A stretch of DNA of 64,000 bases from Streptomonospora litoralis. GTDB lineage: Bacteria; Actinomycetota; Actinomycetes; Streptosporangiales; Streptosporangiaceae. The notes beneath the pieces are model-generated. The model did no database searches and had not been told where the DNA came from. It saw nothing but the letters and a program-made list of their open reading frames with translations. The stretch's first letter is position 1. Each line of letters begins with the position of its first letter. This document shows positions 18,089 through 26,962 of the stretch, in pieces. The position numbers and the translations under genes were made by a program. The stretch spans positions 4,211,101 to 4,275,100 of the forward strand of contig NZ_CP036455.1 of assembly GCF_004323735.1 (NCBI RefSeq). Direction: 5' to 3'.

Positions 18089-18832
18089 TCACAGCTTGCC
18101 GCCGCGCGGGCCTTCGCGGCGGGCGGGCGCGATGAGAGTGGACAGGTAGGGCAGCGCGGCGCCGTCCAGTTTCGCCAGCGGCGCGATCTCCTCGTCGGCC
18201 AGGCCCAGGCGCGCGCCGTAGACGGCGTCGGGGTCGCGGCCCGATTCGTGCACGGCGTCGGCGACCCGCGACGCGAACCGGCCGAACTTATAGGCGACGA
18301 CGGTGGCGTCGGAGTCCAGCGCGGACCGCAGCCGTCCCAGGCCGCCGGTGACCGGCAGCAGCGTCAGCGGCTCGGTGCCCTCGGCGAGCACGCGGCCGGA
18401 ACGGGCGGCGAGATCTTGCATCGCCGTCACGCCCGGCACGGTCTCGACCTCGGTATCGGGGGCCGCCTCGCGCACCGTCTGCGCCAGGTAGGTGAAGGTC
18501 GAGTAGACGTTGGGGTCGCCGATCGTGGCGAAGGCCACCGAATCCGCTCCGGCCTCGAAGTGGCGCAGGACGGTGCGGGCCGCCTCGTCCCAGGCGCGGA
18601 TGCGGCGCTCGCTGCGGCCGCCGCGGTCGTTGAGCGCGAAGACGGCTCGCTCGATGCGCTCGGCGTCGACATGGGCCCGCACGGTCGCCTCGGCCCGCCC
18701 CGGCTCGTCGTCGGCCATCACGGGCACGACCACGACGTCGGCCTCGCGCATGCGCCGGACCGCCTTGACCGTCACCAGCTCGGGGTCTCCCGGCCCTACG
18801 CCGACCCCGACCAGCCGTTGGCCCGTGCCCAT
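18089..18832 (-). CDS. cobI: Precorrin-2 C20-methyltransferase
   Basis: 247 aa. VGVGVGPGDPELVTVKAVRRMREADVV at the N-terminus, a long second block ending FALNDRGG, VAFATIGDPNVYSTFTYLAQ and TVPGVTAMQDLAARSG identify CobI/CbiL. It adds the C20 methyl to precorrin-2 (or cobalt-precorrin-2), the first committed corrin step. Start ATG at 18830-18832. It is the first gene of the minus-strand cobI-cobM-cbiD-cobL-cbiG/cobJ run and diverges from cobB across about 250 bp. Confidence 0.95.
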   Translation of the reverse strand: MGTGQRLVGVGVGPGDPELVTVKAVRRMREADVVVVPVMADDEPGRAEATVRAHVDAERIERAVFALNDRGGRSERRIRAWDEAARTVLRHFEAGADSVAFATIGDPNVYSTFTYLAQTVREAAPDTEVETVPGVTAMQDLAARSGRVLAEGTEPLTLLPVTGGLGRLRSALDSDATVVAYKFGRFASRVADAVHESGRDPDAVYGARLGLADEEIAPLAKLDGAALPYLSTLIAPARREGPRGGKL

Positions 18833-19080
18833 ACCACCGCTTCCTCGTCGACTGCGTTCCCGCGGACTCCGCCGGCCGACGCCTTCGAACGGCGCTGCGC
18901 CGCGGCGGCTGCCCGGGCAAGCGTACCGGTGCGGTGTCGGCGCCCCCGCGGCCGGGCCGCCTCGGCCAGGCCCGCAAGCAGGGGCGGCGCGCTCCGGCGT
19001 GCGGGCGACGATCTAGCATGGCCACTCGCCGGCCGCGGCCTTGCGGGCCGGCGTCCCCGACGGCGAGGAGGATGAGCAGC

Positions 19081-20481
19081 GTGCCCGTGATACCCCGCGT
19101 GGTGATCGCGGCTCCGGCGTCGAGCAGCGGGAAGACCACCGTGGCCACCGGCCTGATGGCGGCGCTGGCGGCGCGCGGCGACCGCGTCTCCGGCCACAAG
19201 GTGGGGCCCGACTACATCGATCCCGGTTACCACGCGCTGGCCACGGGCCGCCCGCCGCGCAACCTCGATCCGGTGCTCTGCGGTGAGGAGCGCATCGAAC
19301 CGCTCTTCCTGCACGGGGCGGCCGGGGCGGACATCGCCGTCGTCGAGGGGGTGATGGGCCTGTTCGACGGCGCCGCCGACTCGGCCGGGTTCGCCGGACC
19401 CGGCGACGCGGCCTCCACCGCGCACGTGGCCGCGCTGCTGGGCGCCCCTGTCGTGCTGGTGGTCGACGCCTCGCGCAGCGCCCGGTCCGTGGCGGCTCTC
19501 GTGCACGGGTTCTGCACCTACGATCCGCGGGTGCGCGTGGCCGGGGTGATCCTGAACCGGGTGGGCTCCGACCGCCACGAGCGGCTGCTGCGCGACGCGC
19601 TGGAGGACACCGGGACCGCGGTACTGGGCGTTGTGCGCCGCCGCGAAGAGGTGCACACGCCGTCGCGGCACCTGGGCCTCATCCCGGCCGCCGAGCGGAG
19701 TGAGCAGGCGCGCGGCGCTGTGCGGGAGCTGGGCGAACTGGTCGCCGCCTCCTGCGACCTGGACGCGCTGCGTGCCGTCGCCCGCGCGGCGCCTCCGCTC
19801 TCCGCGGAGCCGTGGGAGCCCGGTGCGGCCCTGGCCGCGGCGCCGCCCCGGCCGGGGGCCCGCCCGCCGCGCGTGGCGGTCTTCGGCGGGCCCGCGTTCA
19901 CCTTCGGCTACACCGAGCAGGAGGAGCTGCTGCGTGCGGGCGGCGCCGAGGTGCACGACCTCGACCCGCTGCACGCGGAGTCGCTGCCCGAGCAGACCGG
20001 CGCGCTCATCGTCGGCGGTGGCTTCCCCGAGATGCACGCCGCGGAACTGTCGGCCAACGCGGCGCTGCGCGGCGCGGTCGCCGAACTGGCCGGCAGCGGC
20101 GCGCCGGTCGCCGCCGAGTGCGCCGGACTGCTCTACCTGTCGCGCAGCCTGGACGGCGCCCCGATGTGCGGCGTGCTACCGGCGGACGCGGCCATGACGG
20201 GCTCGCTGACGCTGGGTTACCGCTCGGCGGTGGCCGTCGCCGACACCCTGCTGGCGCGGGCGGGCACCCGCGTGCGCGGCCACGAGTTCCACCGCACCGC
20301 CGTCGAGCCGGGGTTGGGTAGCCGCCCCGCGTGGCAGTGGAAAAGGGATGGCGGAGAAGGATTCGCCTCTGCCACGATCAGCGCTTCTTACCTGCATGTG
20401 CACTGGGCCGGGTTCCCCGCGGTCGCCGAGCGCTTCCTGGGGGCGGCACGTGCCTACACCGAGGGGGTGTCCCGTGGCTGA
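19081..20481 (+). CDS. cobB: Cobyrinic / hydrogenobyrinic acid a,c-diamide synthase
   Basis: 466 aa. The P-loop region is APASSSGKTTVATGLMAAL, followed by HKVGPDYIDPGYH and EGVMGLFDGA. The C-terminal half is a class-I glutamine amidotransferase with ECAGLLYLSRSL (nucleophile Cys) and GHEFHRT. It amidates the a and c side chains using glutamine and ATP. GGAGG lies 9 nt before the GTG at 19081 but only 1 nt before an ATG at 19072, so I prefer the GTG. The stop overlaps the start of the GNAT gene. Confidence 0.95.
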   Translation: MPVIPRVVIAAPASSSGKTTVATGLMAALAARGDRVSGHKVGPDYIDPGYHALATGRPPRNLDPVLCGEERIEPLFLHGAAGADIAVVEGVMGLFDGAADSAGFAGPGDAASTAHVAALLGAPVVLVVDASRSARSVAALVHGFCTYDPRVRVAGVILNRVGSDRHERLLRDALEDTGTAVLGVVRRREEVHTPSRHLGLIPAAERSEQARGAVRELGELVAASCDLDALRAVARAAPPLSAEPWEPGAALAAAPPRPGARPPRVAVFGGPAFTFGYTEQEELLRAGGAEVHDLDPLHAESLPEQTGALIVGGGFPEMHAAELSANAALRGAVAELAGSGAPVAAECAGLLYLSRSLDGAPMCGVLPADAAMTGSLTLGYRSAVAVADTLLARAGTRVRGHEFHRTAVEPGLGSRPAWQWKRDGGEGFASATISASYLHVHWAGFPAVAERFLGAARAYTEGVSRG

Positions 20482-21073
20482 AGTCGCCGAGTCGCCGATG
20501 ATGCCGTCGGTGGTGCTGCGCACCGACCGCCTGGTGCTGCGCGCGCATACCCGCGACGACGTCGACGCGGTCTACCTCGGTGCCGGCGACCCGGGGGTGC
20601 AGCGGTGGCTGCCGATGCCGCGCCCCGGCCAGGCCTACACCCGCGCCGACGCGGAGAACTGGTGCCTGGTGGCGGCGCCGCAGGCCCGGGTCGGCGGCGA
20701 CGGCCAGCAGTGGGCGGCCGTGGAGGCCGCCACCGGCGCCTACGCCGGCTCGGTCGGACTCACCCGCACACTGTGGCGCACGTCTTCGACCGAGGTCGGC
20801 TACTGGTTGGCGCCCTGGGCACGCGGCCGCGGCCTGGCTACCGAGGCTGTCGTGGCGATCTCCCGGTGGGCCCTGTGCGACCAAGAGTTCCAGCGCGTGG
20901 AGCTGAAGGCGGCCGTCGGCAACACCGCGTCGCGGCGGGTGGCCGAGAAGGCGGGCTTCACCTACGAGGGCACCGAACGCAACGCGATGCCGCTCCACGA
21001 GGGCCGCACCGACCTGGCGGTCTACAGCCTGATCCCGGCGGACCTGGGGCCGGGTGCGGACGACGCGGGTTAG
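20474..21073 (+). CDS. GNAT-family N-acetyltransferase (RimJ/RimL-like)
   Basis: 199 aa. LRTDRLVLRAHTRDDVDAVY is the usual start of RimJ/RimL-type acetyltransferases; VGYWLAPWARGRGLATEAV is the acetyl-CoA loop (motif A, R-G-R-G-L/A), and NTASRRVAEKAGFTYEG is motif B. The GTG at 20474 overlaps the cobB stop by 8 bp, so the two are probably translated together. The substrate is unknown; a role linked to cobalamin rests only on this coupling. Confidence 0.88.
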   Translation: MAEVAESPMMPSVVLRTDRLVLRAHTRDDVDAVYLGAGDPGVQRWLPMPRPGQAYTRADAENWCLVAAPQARVGGDGQQWAAVEAATGAYAGSVGLTRTLWRTSSTEVGYWLAPWARGRGLATEAVVAISRWALCDQEFQRVELKAAVGNTASRRVAEKAGFTYEGTERNAMPLHEGRTDLAVYSLIPADLGPGADDAG

Positions 21074-21473
21074 CGCGGCTTCCGGGGATCGCGGCGCGCG
21101 AGACAACCGAGTCTCCCGCGGCCGCGGTGGGCTAAGCCCGCGGTCACCGGTTCGGGTGCCCGCCGGTTGCCCGCCTGACGAGGGCGGGGGAACGATCGTG
21201 GCCGTATGACGAACTCCAGCCGCGTTCGTTGGGAATTTGGCCACGACCGCCACAACCTCCGCGGCCGACTCCGGCACGTCGTACATAGCGGGCGCCGGGT
21301 CGGCAGGTGCCGCCGCCGTGTTCCGACCGGGCCGCGCAGGCCGGAGGCCGCGCGGCGCGGCGCGGTTGCGGGCGCTCGCATCGCCCGGAGGTGCGCCGGA
21401 TCGGGGGGCCGGGGTGCGACGACACGTCGCTCGTGGCGCCCGCGTGTCGCCGCCGGGAACTCCACCGCCCGAT

Positions 21474-21558
21474 GAGGTGGACTTTTGGGGCCCTATGCCC
21501 GTTTTGCGGGCGGCCTCTGCGGGCGCAGCGGCCACGAGACGCACGAAAAGTTGACCTC
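21474..21558. repeat. 85-bp imperfect inverted repeat
   Basis: GAGGTGGACTTTT at 21474-21486 faces AAAAGTTGACCTC at 21546-21558 (11 of 13 pairs). Nested inside are GGCC arms and a GCCCG-TTTT-GCGGGC hairpin. It lies 400 bp beyond the GNAT stop, so it is a poor fit for an ordinary terminator. A small element remnant or a structured RNA are both possible. Confidence 0.45.
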
Positions 21559-21970
21559 GGGAGCCTTTTCGCGCCATTCAGTGCACCTCGTGCACCACCG
21601 CCGCCGCGGCACGGGCGCGAACCCACCGAGAAATCGGACATTAATGAGCATAATGACCCGCATTTTTTCGTATCGCGGAACAGTGGTGCGGGGGTGGTGT
21701 CTCGGGGCGACACCGAGGCGGATACCGCCGCACGTACGTGCATCTCGTGGCCCCGACCTGGCCACATGACCGCCTCCAACTGCCCCGCGTCCGTCGTGCC
21801 CGCGCCGACAACCGAGCGGCGGCACCCGGGCTCGACCACCCGCAGCCAGGGTCCGGTGACCGCCGCCCCGACCACCGCAGGCCCGGCCCCGCTGCCGTCG
21901 TCGCCGCCCCCGTCTGCCGCCGTCACCAGCGAACCCGACCCGTTGGGCGCGGGCTGGGCCATCCGCGACC

Positions 21971-22036
21971 GTCGCCGCCGCCTTTCAGTTAAGTCCGCCC
22001 GTCGCCCGGCAGACCGACAAGGCCGCCCAGCAGACC
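21971..22036 (-). repeat. Dispersed repeat, copy B
   Basis: 66 bp aligning to copy A with one indel; both share GCCGCCGCCTTTC at the left and CCCGGCAGACCGACAAG at the right. Further left, around 21870-21900, B also shares a CCGCTGCCGTCSTCGCCGCC-like block with the sequence before copy A, so the full unit may exceed 100 bp. Confidence 0.6.
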
Positions 22037-22108
22037 GGGGCCGCCTTCGTCGCGCGCGCCACCGGCGAGCACCCGCCCCGATGGGCGCGGGCCCGGCCAC
22101 CCGCCGTC

Positions 22109-22184
22109 CTCGGCGACGCTTTTCCCTAAGACCACCCATCCACCCGGCAGACCCACAAGGCCCAACAAGGCCGCACAGCAGACC
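22109..22184 (-). repeat. Dispersed repeat, copy C
   Basis: A third copy, with the same CTTTTCCCT and CCCGGCAGACC landmarks and a 10-bp tandem duplication (ACAAGGCC repeated) that makes it longer. It ends 17 bp from the cobO stop, just as copy A ends 35 bp from the DUF1963 stop. Confidence 0.6.
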
Positions 22185-22201
22185 CGAACCGCCGCGCCCC
22201 A

Positions 22202-22804
22202 TCACCACTCGATGCCGCGCTGGCCCTTCTGCCCCGCGTCCATCGGGTGCTTGACCTTGGTCATCTCGGTGACCAGGTCGGCCGCCTCCAGTAGGCGGGG
22301 GTCGGCGTCGCGGCCGGTGACGACGACGTGCTGGTGCCCGCCGCGGGCGGTGAGCGTCTCCACCACGTCGTCCACGTCGACCCACCCCCACTTCATCGGG
22401 TAGGTGAACTCGTCGAGCACGTACAGCTGGTAGGTCTCGGCGGCCAGGTCGCGCTTGATCTGCGCCCAGCCCTCCGCGGCGTCGGCGGCGTGGTCCTCCT
22501 CGGTGCCGGCGCGCTGGATCCAGGACCAGCCCTCGCCCATCTTGTTCCAGCTGACGCGACCGCCCTCGCCGGACTCGCCGAGGATGCGCAGCGCCCGCTC
22601 CTCGCCGATGCGCCACTTGGCGGACTTGACGAACTGGAAGACGCCGATGTCCCAGCCCTGCGACCAGCCGCGGGTGGCCAGCCCGAACGCGGCGGTGGAC
22701 TTCCCCTTGCCGGGGCCGGTGTGCACCATCAGCAGCGGGCGGTTGCGGCGCTGGCGGGTGGTCAGCCCGTCGTCGGGCACGTAAGCGGGCTTGCCCTGCG
22801 GCAT
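22202..22804 (-). CDS. cobO: Cob(I)yrinic acid a,c-diamide adenosyltransferase
   Basis: 200 aa CobA/CobO/BtuR-type enzyme. P-loop VHTGPGKGKSTAAFGLATR near residue 30, then GVFQFVKSAKW, YVLDEFTYPMKWGWVD and VVTGRDADPRLLEAADLVTEM. It transfers the adenosyl group from ATP to Co(I). I use the ATG at 22802-22804 with GAGGAGA 8-9 nt upstream, rejecting a longer reading to 22882. It follows the chelatase gene by 86 bp and shares its riboswitch-controlled transcript if they are cotranscribed. Confidence 0.96.
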   Translation of the reverse strand: MPQGKPAYVPDDGLTTRQRRNRPLLMVHTGPGKGKSTAAFGLATRGWSQGWDIGVFQFVKSAKWRIGEERALRILGESGEGGRVSWNKMGEGWSWIQRAGTEEDHAADAAEGWAQIKRDLAAETYQLYVLDEFTYPMKWGWVDVDDVVETLTARGGHQHVVVTGRDADPRLLEAADLVTEMTKVKHPMDAGQKGQRGIEW

Positions 22805-22890
22805 ATCGGTCTCTTCTCCTCGGTTTCGGAACAGTCGGCGAATCAGGTCGACGCCGGTCGGGTGGGGCGGGTGGGGGCGCACCGCGGGTC

Positions 22891-25026
22891 TCAGGCGGCG
22901 CTGCGCGAACTGCGCACCAGTGTGCTCAGCGCGTCGGCGCCCAGCTCGTCCAGGCGCACCGACTCTCCGCGCGCCTCGGCGGCCAGCTGCGCCGCCAGTC
23001 CGAGGCGCACCGGCCCCGATTCGCAGTCGACGACCACGGTGTGCACCCCCTGAGCGCCGATCCGCGCGCCGGCCCGCAGTGCGTCCTGCAGCCCGCCCTG
23101 GGTGGCGCGTCCGTCGGTGACGACCACGAGCAGCGGACGGCGGCTGGGATCGCGCAGCCGCTCGACGCGCAGCACCTCCGCCGCACGGAGCAGTCCCGCC
23201 GCGAGCGGGGTGCGCCCGCCGGTGCGCAGCTCGCGCAGCCGGCGCGCACCGGCCTCCACGGACGAGGTCGGGGGCAGCTCCACCCGCGCACCCGTACCGC
23301 GGAAGGTGACCAGTCCGACCTTGTCGCGGCGCTGGTAGGCGTCGAGCAGGAGGCTGAGCACGGCCCCCTTGACGGCGCGCATCCGCTCGCGTGCGGCCAT
23401 CGAGCCGCTCGCGTCGACGCAGAACAGCACCAGGTTGCCTTCGCGGCCCTCGCGGACCACCTCGCGCACATCGCCCGAGCGGACGAGCAGGCCCGGGCCG
23501 GTGCGGCCGCGGGCGCGCTGGTAGGGCGCCGCCGCGCGCAGTGTCGCGGTCAGGTGCAGGCCGCGCACGCCGGCGCGGGGCACGCGCGCGCCCGAGGTGC
23601 GCCCGTAGGGGGTTTCGGCCCGCGAGCGCCGCCCCGGCGCGCCTTGGCCCACGCCCGTCAGGCTGAACAGGCGCGGACGGTAGGTGTCACCGGTGTCGGC
23701 CTGGCGCCCTTCTTCGGGTTCTTGCGGCCGCGGCGGCGGCTGCTCTCCCTCGGACGCGGCGTCCTCGTCAGGGCGGCGGCCCGATCCCGCGGGCCGCTCG
23801 CCTGGCGTCGGGGCGTTCTCGGCGTCGCCGCCGTCGGCGTCGTCGCCAGCCTCGCCGCCATCGGAGGGCCCCTCCTGCGGGGGCTCGGAACCCGGCCCCT
23901 CGGCCCGGCCGCCGCCGTCGGGAGGGTCCCCGGCACCGGAGCCTCCGCCTCCCCCGCCCGGATCGTCGTCGGGGTCGGCGGGCTCACCCTGGTCTTTTGG
24001 GTCCGCATCACCCGCCTGGTCCAGCGCCTCCTCCAGCCGGTCCTCATCGAGGTCGGGGGCGTCGAAGGGGTCGCGTCTGCGCCGATGGGGCAGCGCCAGG
24101 CGGGCGGCGTCGCGCACGTCGTCGGCGGTGACTTCGCCGTGGTCGCGCCAGGCCGCCAGCGCCATGGCCGCGCGGGCGGTGACGATGTCGGCGCGCAGCC
24201 CGTCGACGTCGAAGGCCGCGCACACGGCGGTCACCTGGCGCAGGGCGGAGTCGGTCAGCACGACACCGGGAAGGCGTTTGCGGGCGGCGAGGATGCTGCC
24301 CGCGAGCTCGGCCTCCTGTTGGGCGTAGCCCGCCGCGAAGCCCTCGGGATCGGTCTCGAAGGCCAGGCGGCGGCGCACCACGTCGGCGCGCAGCTGCGGG
24401 TCGCGGGTGGCGGCGACCTCCACGGTGAGCCCGAAGCGGTCCAGCAGCTGCGGACGCAGCTCGCCCTCCTCCGGGTTCATCGTGCCCACCAGCAGGAACC
24501 GCGCGGCGTGGCGTACGGAGACGCCCTCCCGCTCGACGTGGGAGGTGCCCATGGCGGCGGCGTCCAGCAGCAGGTCGACGAGGTGGTCGTGCAGCAGGTT
24601 GACCTCGTCGACGTAGAGGACGCCGCGGTGGGCTTCGGCCAGCAGTCCGGGCTCGAACGCCTTGACGCCCTCGGTCAGCGCCCGTTCGATGTCCAGCGAT
24701 CCCACGAGTCGGTCCTCGGAGGCGCCCACGGGCAGCTCGACCAACCGAGCCGCGCGCTCGTCGGGAACGGCGGAGGCGGCGTGCGGACCGTCGGGGCACT
24801 GGGGGTCGGGCTCGGCGGGGTCGCAGCCGAACCGGCAACCTTGGACGACGTCGAGGTCGGGCAGCAGCGCAGCAAGGGCGCGCACCACCGTCGACTTCGC
24901 GGTCCCTTTCTCCCCGCGGACCAGTACGCCGCCGACGGCCGGGGAGACGGCGTTGATCAGCAGCGCCAGTTTCAGGTCGTCCATGCCGACGACCGCGCTG
25001 AAGGGGTAGCGAGCCGGAGCGCTCAC
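22891..25026 (-). CDS. ChlI/ChlD-type AAA+ and VWA chelatase subunit (cobaltochelatase partner of CobN)
   Basis: 711 aa. N-terminal AAA+ ATPase: VVGMDDLKLALLINAV, Walker A VRGEKGTAKST, Walker B GVLYVDEVNLL, sensor VGTMNPEEGELRPQLLDRFG. A roughly 150-residue acidic, Pro/Gly-rich linker follows, then a VWA domain with MIDAS DASGSM and VVTDGRATQGG. This ChlI+ChlD fusion is the motor usually found with CobN in actinobacteria and replaces CobS/CobT of proteobacteria. CobN itself is 8 kb away behind its own riboswitch. Start GTG at 25024-25026 with AAGGA upstream. Confidence 0.92.
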   Translation of the reverse strand: MSAPARYPFSAVVGMDDLKLALLINAVSPAVGGVLVRGEKGTAKSTVVRALAALLPDLDVVQGCRFGCDPAEPDPQCPDGPHAASAVPDERAARLVELPVGASEDRLVGSLDIERALTEGVKAFEPGLLAEAHRGVLYVDEVNLLHDHLVDLLLDAAAMGTSHVEREGVSVRHAARFLLVGTMNPEEGELRPQLLDRFGLTVEVAATRDPQLRADVVRRRLAFETDPEGFAAGYAQQEAELAGSILAARKRLPGVVLTDSALRQVTAVCAAFDVDGLRADIVTARAAMALAAWRDHGEVTADDVRDAARLALPHRRRRDPFDAPDLDEDRLEEALDQAGDADPKDQGEPADPDDDPGGGGGGSGAGDPPDGGGRAEGPGSEPPQEGPSDGGEAGDDADGGDAENAPTPGERPAGSGRRPDEDAASEGEQPPPRPQEPEEGRQADTGDTYRPRLFSLTGVGQGAPGRRSRAETPYGRTSGARVPRAGVRGLHLTATLRAAAPYQRARGRTGPGLLVRSGDVREVVREGREGNLVLFCVDASGSMAARERMRAVKGAVLSLLLDAYQRRDKVGLVTFRGTGARVELPPTSSVEAGARRLRELRTGGRTPLAAGLLRAAEVLRVERLRDPSRRPLLVVVTDGRATQGGLQDALRAGARIGAQGVHTVVVDCESGPVRLGLAAQLAAEARGESVRLDELGADALSTLVRSSRSAA

Positions 25027-25069
25027 GCGGTTCAGTCCTTCCTCGGGAGTCCACGCCCATAGGGGTCTG

Positions 25070-25225
25070 GCGCGGTGCCGCGCAGTCTCCTGGCTTCCAG
25101 ATCGCCGCTTGCCCGCCGCCTTCCCACCGAAAACTCCGGCAGTGGCGCTCGCCGCGGGTCCGCTCCCTGGTCACAGTGGCGGGACCGTCCCGGATTCGCA
25201 CCGGGTTCCTGCGCGCCGCGGCGGC
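25070..25225 (-). ncRNA. Cobalamin riboswitch upstream of the chelatase-cobO unit
   Basis: On the minus strand the landmarks run GGAACCCGGTGCGAATCCGG (start near 25212), GCCACTGTGACC, then the B12 box GGAAGCCAGGAGACTGCGC at about 25080-25098, and about 50 nt later the chelatase start. Adenosylcobalamin should repress the chelatase subunit and probably cobO. Confidence 0.92.
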
Positions 25226-25495
25226 GGACGAGGACGTCCCCGAAGCGCCGCGCGGCGTCGGCACCGTCCACAAGAGTCTCACACCGCCGTGGAGCGGCTC
25301 GCACCGCGTCGGCCGAGGCACAGCGCACACTCCTGCTCGGCGAAATCCGCCCAGCGCCGGTGCGGTGATCGGGCGATGATCACCCTTGCGGCCGCCGCCC
25401 GGATCGGTATGGGATGGCCGCAGTCGACCACCGGACCGCCGAGCCGCCCGCCGGCGCATCGAAGCGCGTCCGAAACCAGGAGGGCACCGCCGCCG

Positions 25496-26911
25496 ATGGA
25501 CAGCGACGACATCACCCGCCGCCCGGCCCGTGAGCTCGCGCGGATGCTGCGCGAGCGCGAAGTCTCCGCCCGCGAGGTGGTGGGCGCGCACCTGGAGCGC
25601 ATCGAGGCGGTGAACCCGGCCGTCAACGCCGTGGTGACGCTGTGCGGCGAGCGCGCCATGGACGAGGCGCGGGCCGCCGACGAGCACCTCGCCGCGGGTG
25701 GCACGCCGCCGCCGCTGCACGGGCTGCCCGTCGCGCACAAGGACACCCACGAGACGGCCGGGGTGCACACCACCTTCGGCTCCCCCCTGCTCGCCGACAA
25801 CGTGCCCCACCGCGACGAACTGCTGGTTGCGCGGATGCGTGCGGCCGGGGCGATCACCATCGGCAAGACCAACACCCCCGAGTTCGCCGCCGGCTCGCAC
25901 ACCTTCAACCCGGTTTTCGGGCTGACCCGCAACCCCTACGACACCGCGCGCTCCGCCGGGGGCAGCAGCGGAGGGGCGGCCGCGGCGCTGGCGGCGGGAC
26001 TGCACCCGCTGGCCGACGGCTCGGACATGGGCGGCTCGCTGCGCAATCCGGCTTCTTTCAACAACGTGGTGGGTCTGCGGCCTTCGCCGGGACGGGTGCC
26101 GCAGCATCCGGCGCCGCTGGGCTGGCAGCAACTGTCGGTGCAGGGGCCGATGGCGCGCGACGTCGACGATGCCGCGCTGCTGCTGTCGGTCATCGCCGGC
26201 CCCGATGCGCGCAGCCCGGTCGCCCTGGGCGAGCCCGGTTCGGCGTTCGCGCCGCCGCTGGAGGACGGCGCGCGGGGGCTGCGGTTGGCCTGGTCGCCGG
26301 ACCTGGGCGGGTCGGCGCCGTGCGAACGGGCCGTGGCCGAGGCGCTGCGGCCGGCGCTGGACGTGTTCGCGGAGATGGGCTGCGAGGTCGCCGAGGACGC
26401 ACCCGACCTCACAGCCGCCGACGACGTGTTCCGCACCCTGCGCGCCTGGCAGTTCGAGGCCACGCTGGGCCCGCTGCTGGACACGGCGCGCGACCGCCTC
26501 AAACCCAGTCTGGCCTGGAACATCGAGGAGGGGCGCAAGCTCACCGGCTCCGACGTGTCGCGCGCCGAACTGGCGCGGACCCGGATCTACCACCGCGTCC
26601 GGGAGTTCTTCGAGCGCTACGATGCGCTGCTGCTGCCCGTGAGCCAGGTCGTGCCCTTCGACGCCGGGCTGGAGTACCCGGCCGACATCGACGGCGCCGT
26701 GCAGCAGACCTACCTGGACTGGATGCGCTCCTGCTCGCACATCACCGTCACCGGGTGCCCGGCCCTGGCGGTGCCGGGCGGCTTCACCCCGGACGGCCTT
26801 CCGGTGGGCCTGCAGATCGTGGGGCCGCACCGGGCCGACCGCCGGGTGCTGGAGATCGGCCGCGCCTTCGAGCAGGCGACGGGCCACGGTCGGCGCCGGC
26901 CGCCCCTGTGA
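25496..26911 (+). CDS. Amidase (amidase-signature family)
   Basis: 471 aa. The Ser-cisSer-Lys triad is visible: Lys in PVAHKDTHETAG, the Gly/Ser loop SAGGSSGGAAAALAAG, and the nucleophile Ser in DGSDMGGSLRNPASF. The family hydrolyses C-N amide bonds in varied substrates such as aryl-acetamides or carbamoyl compounds; the substrate cannot be told. The ATG at 25496 has GGAGG 12 nt upstream; the longer frame from 25109 runs antisense through the riboswitch and is rejected. It diverges from the chelatase gene and shows no link to B12. Confidence 0.92.
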   Translation: MDSDDITRRPARELARMLREREVSAREVVGAHLERIEAVNPAVNAVVTLCGERAMDEARAADEHLAAGGTPPPLHGLPVAHKDTHETAGVHTTFGSPLLADNVPHRDELLVARMRAAGAITIGKTNTPEFAAGSHTFNPVFGLTRNPYDTARSAGGSSGGAAAALAAGLHPLADGSDMGGSLRNPASFNNVVGLRPSPGRVPQHPAPLGWQQLSVQGPMARDVDDAALLLSVIAGPDARSPVALGEPGSAFAPPLEDGARGLRLAWSPDLGGSAPCERAVAEALRPALDVFAEMGCEVAEDAPDLTAADDVFRTLRAWQFEATLGPLLDTARDRLKPSLAWNIEEGRKLTGSDVSRAELARTRIYHRVREFFERYDALLLPVSQVVPFDAGLEYPADIDGAVQQTYLDWMRSCSHITVTGCPALAVPGGFTPDGLPVGLQIVGPHRADRRVLEIGRAFEQATGHGRRRPPL

Positions 26912-26962
26912 TCGGAGCGGCCGACGGCCGGATGCGGCCGACTCGGGCGCGCGGGCGGCGGC

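Larger units (their letters stand above)
21074..22201. other. 1.1-kb non-coding region between convergent GNAT gene and cobO
   Basis: I find no supportable gene. The longest readings (for example plus strand from 21307) lack a ribosome site, have a composition unlike neighbouring proteins and run through repeats. The region holds an 85-bp imperfect hairpin (21474-21558), a locally AT-rich patch around 21640-21690 with TTAATGAGCATAATG, and two repeat copies (21971-22036 and 22109-22184). It may be a graveyard of small elements. Confidence 0.6.

Noticed and set aside
19072-19080. ATG at 19072 as the cobB start
   Set aside because: Only 1 nt from GGAGG; the GTG at 19081 has a normal 9-nt spacing.
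21307-22254. A 315-codon plus-strand frame in the gene desert
   Set aside because: No ribosome site, passes through three repeats and the cobO stop, and reads as low-complexity Pro/Arg/Ala.
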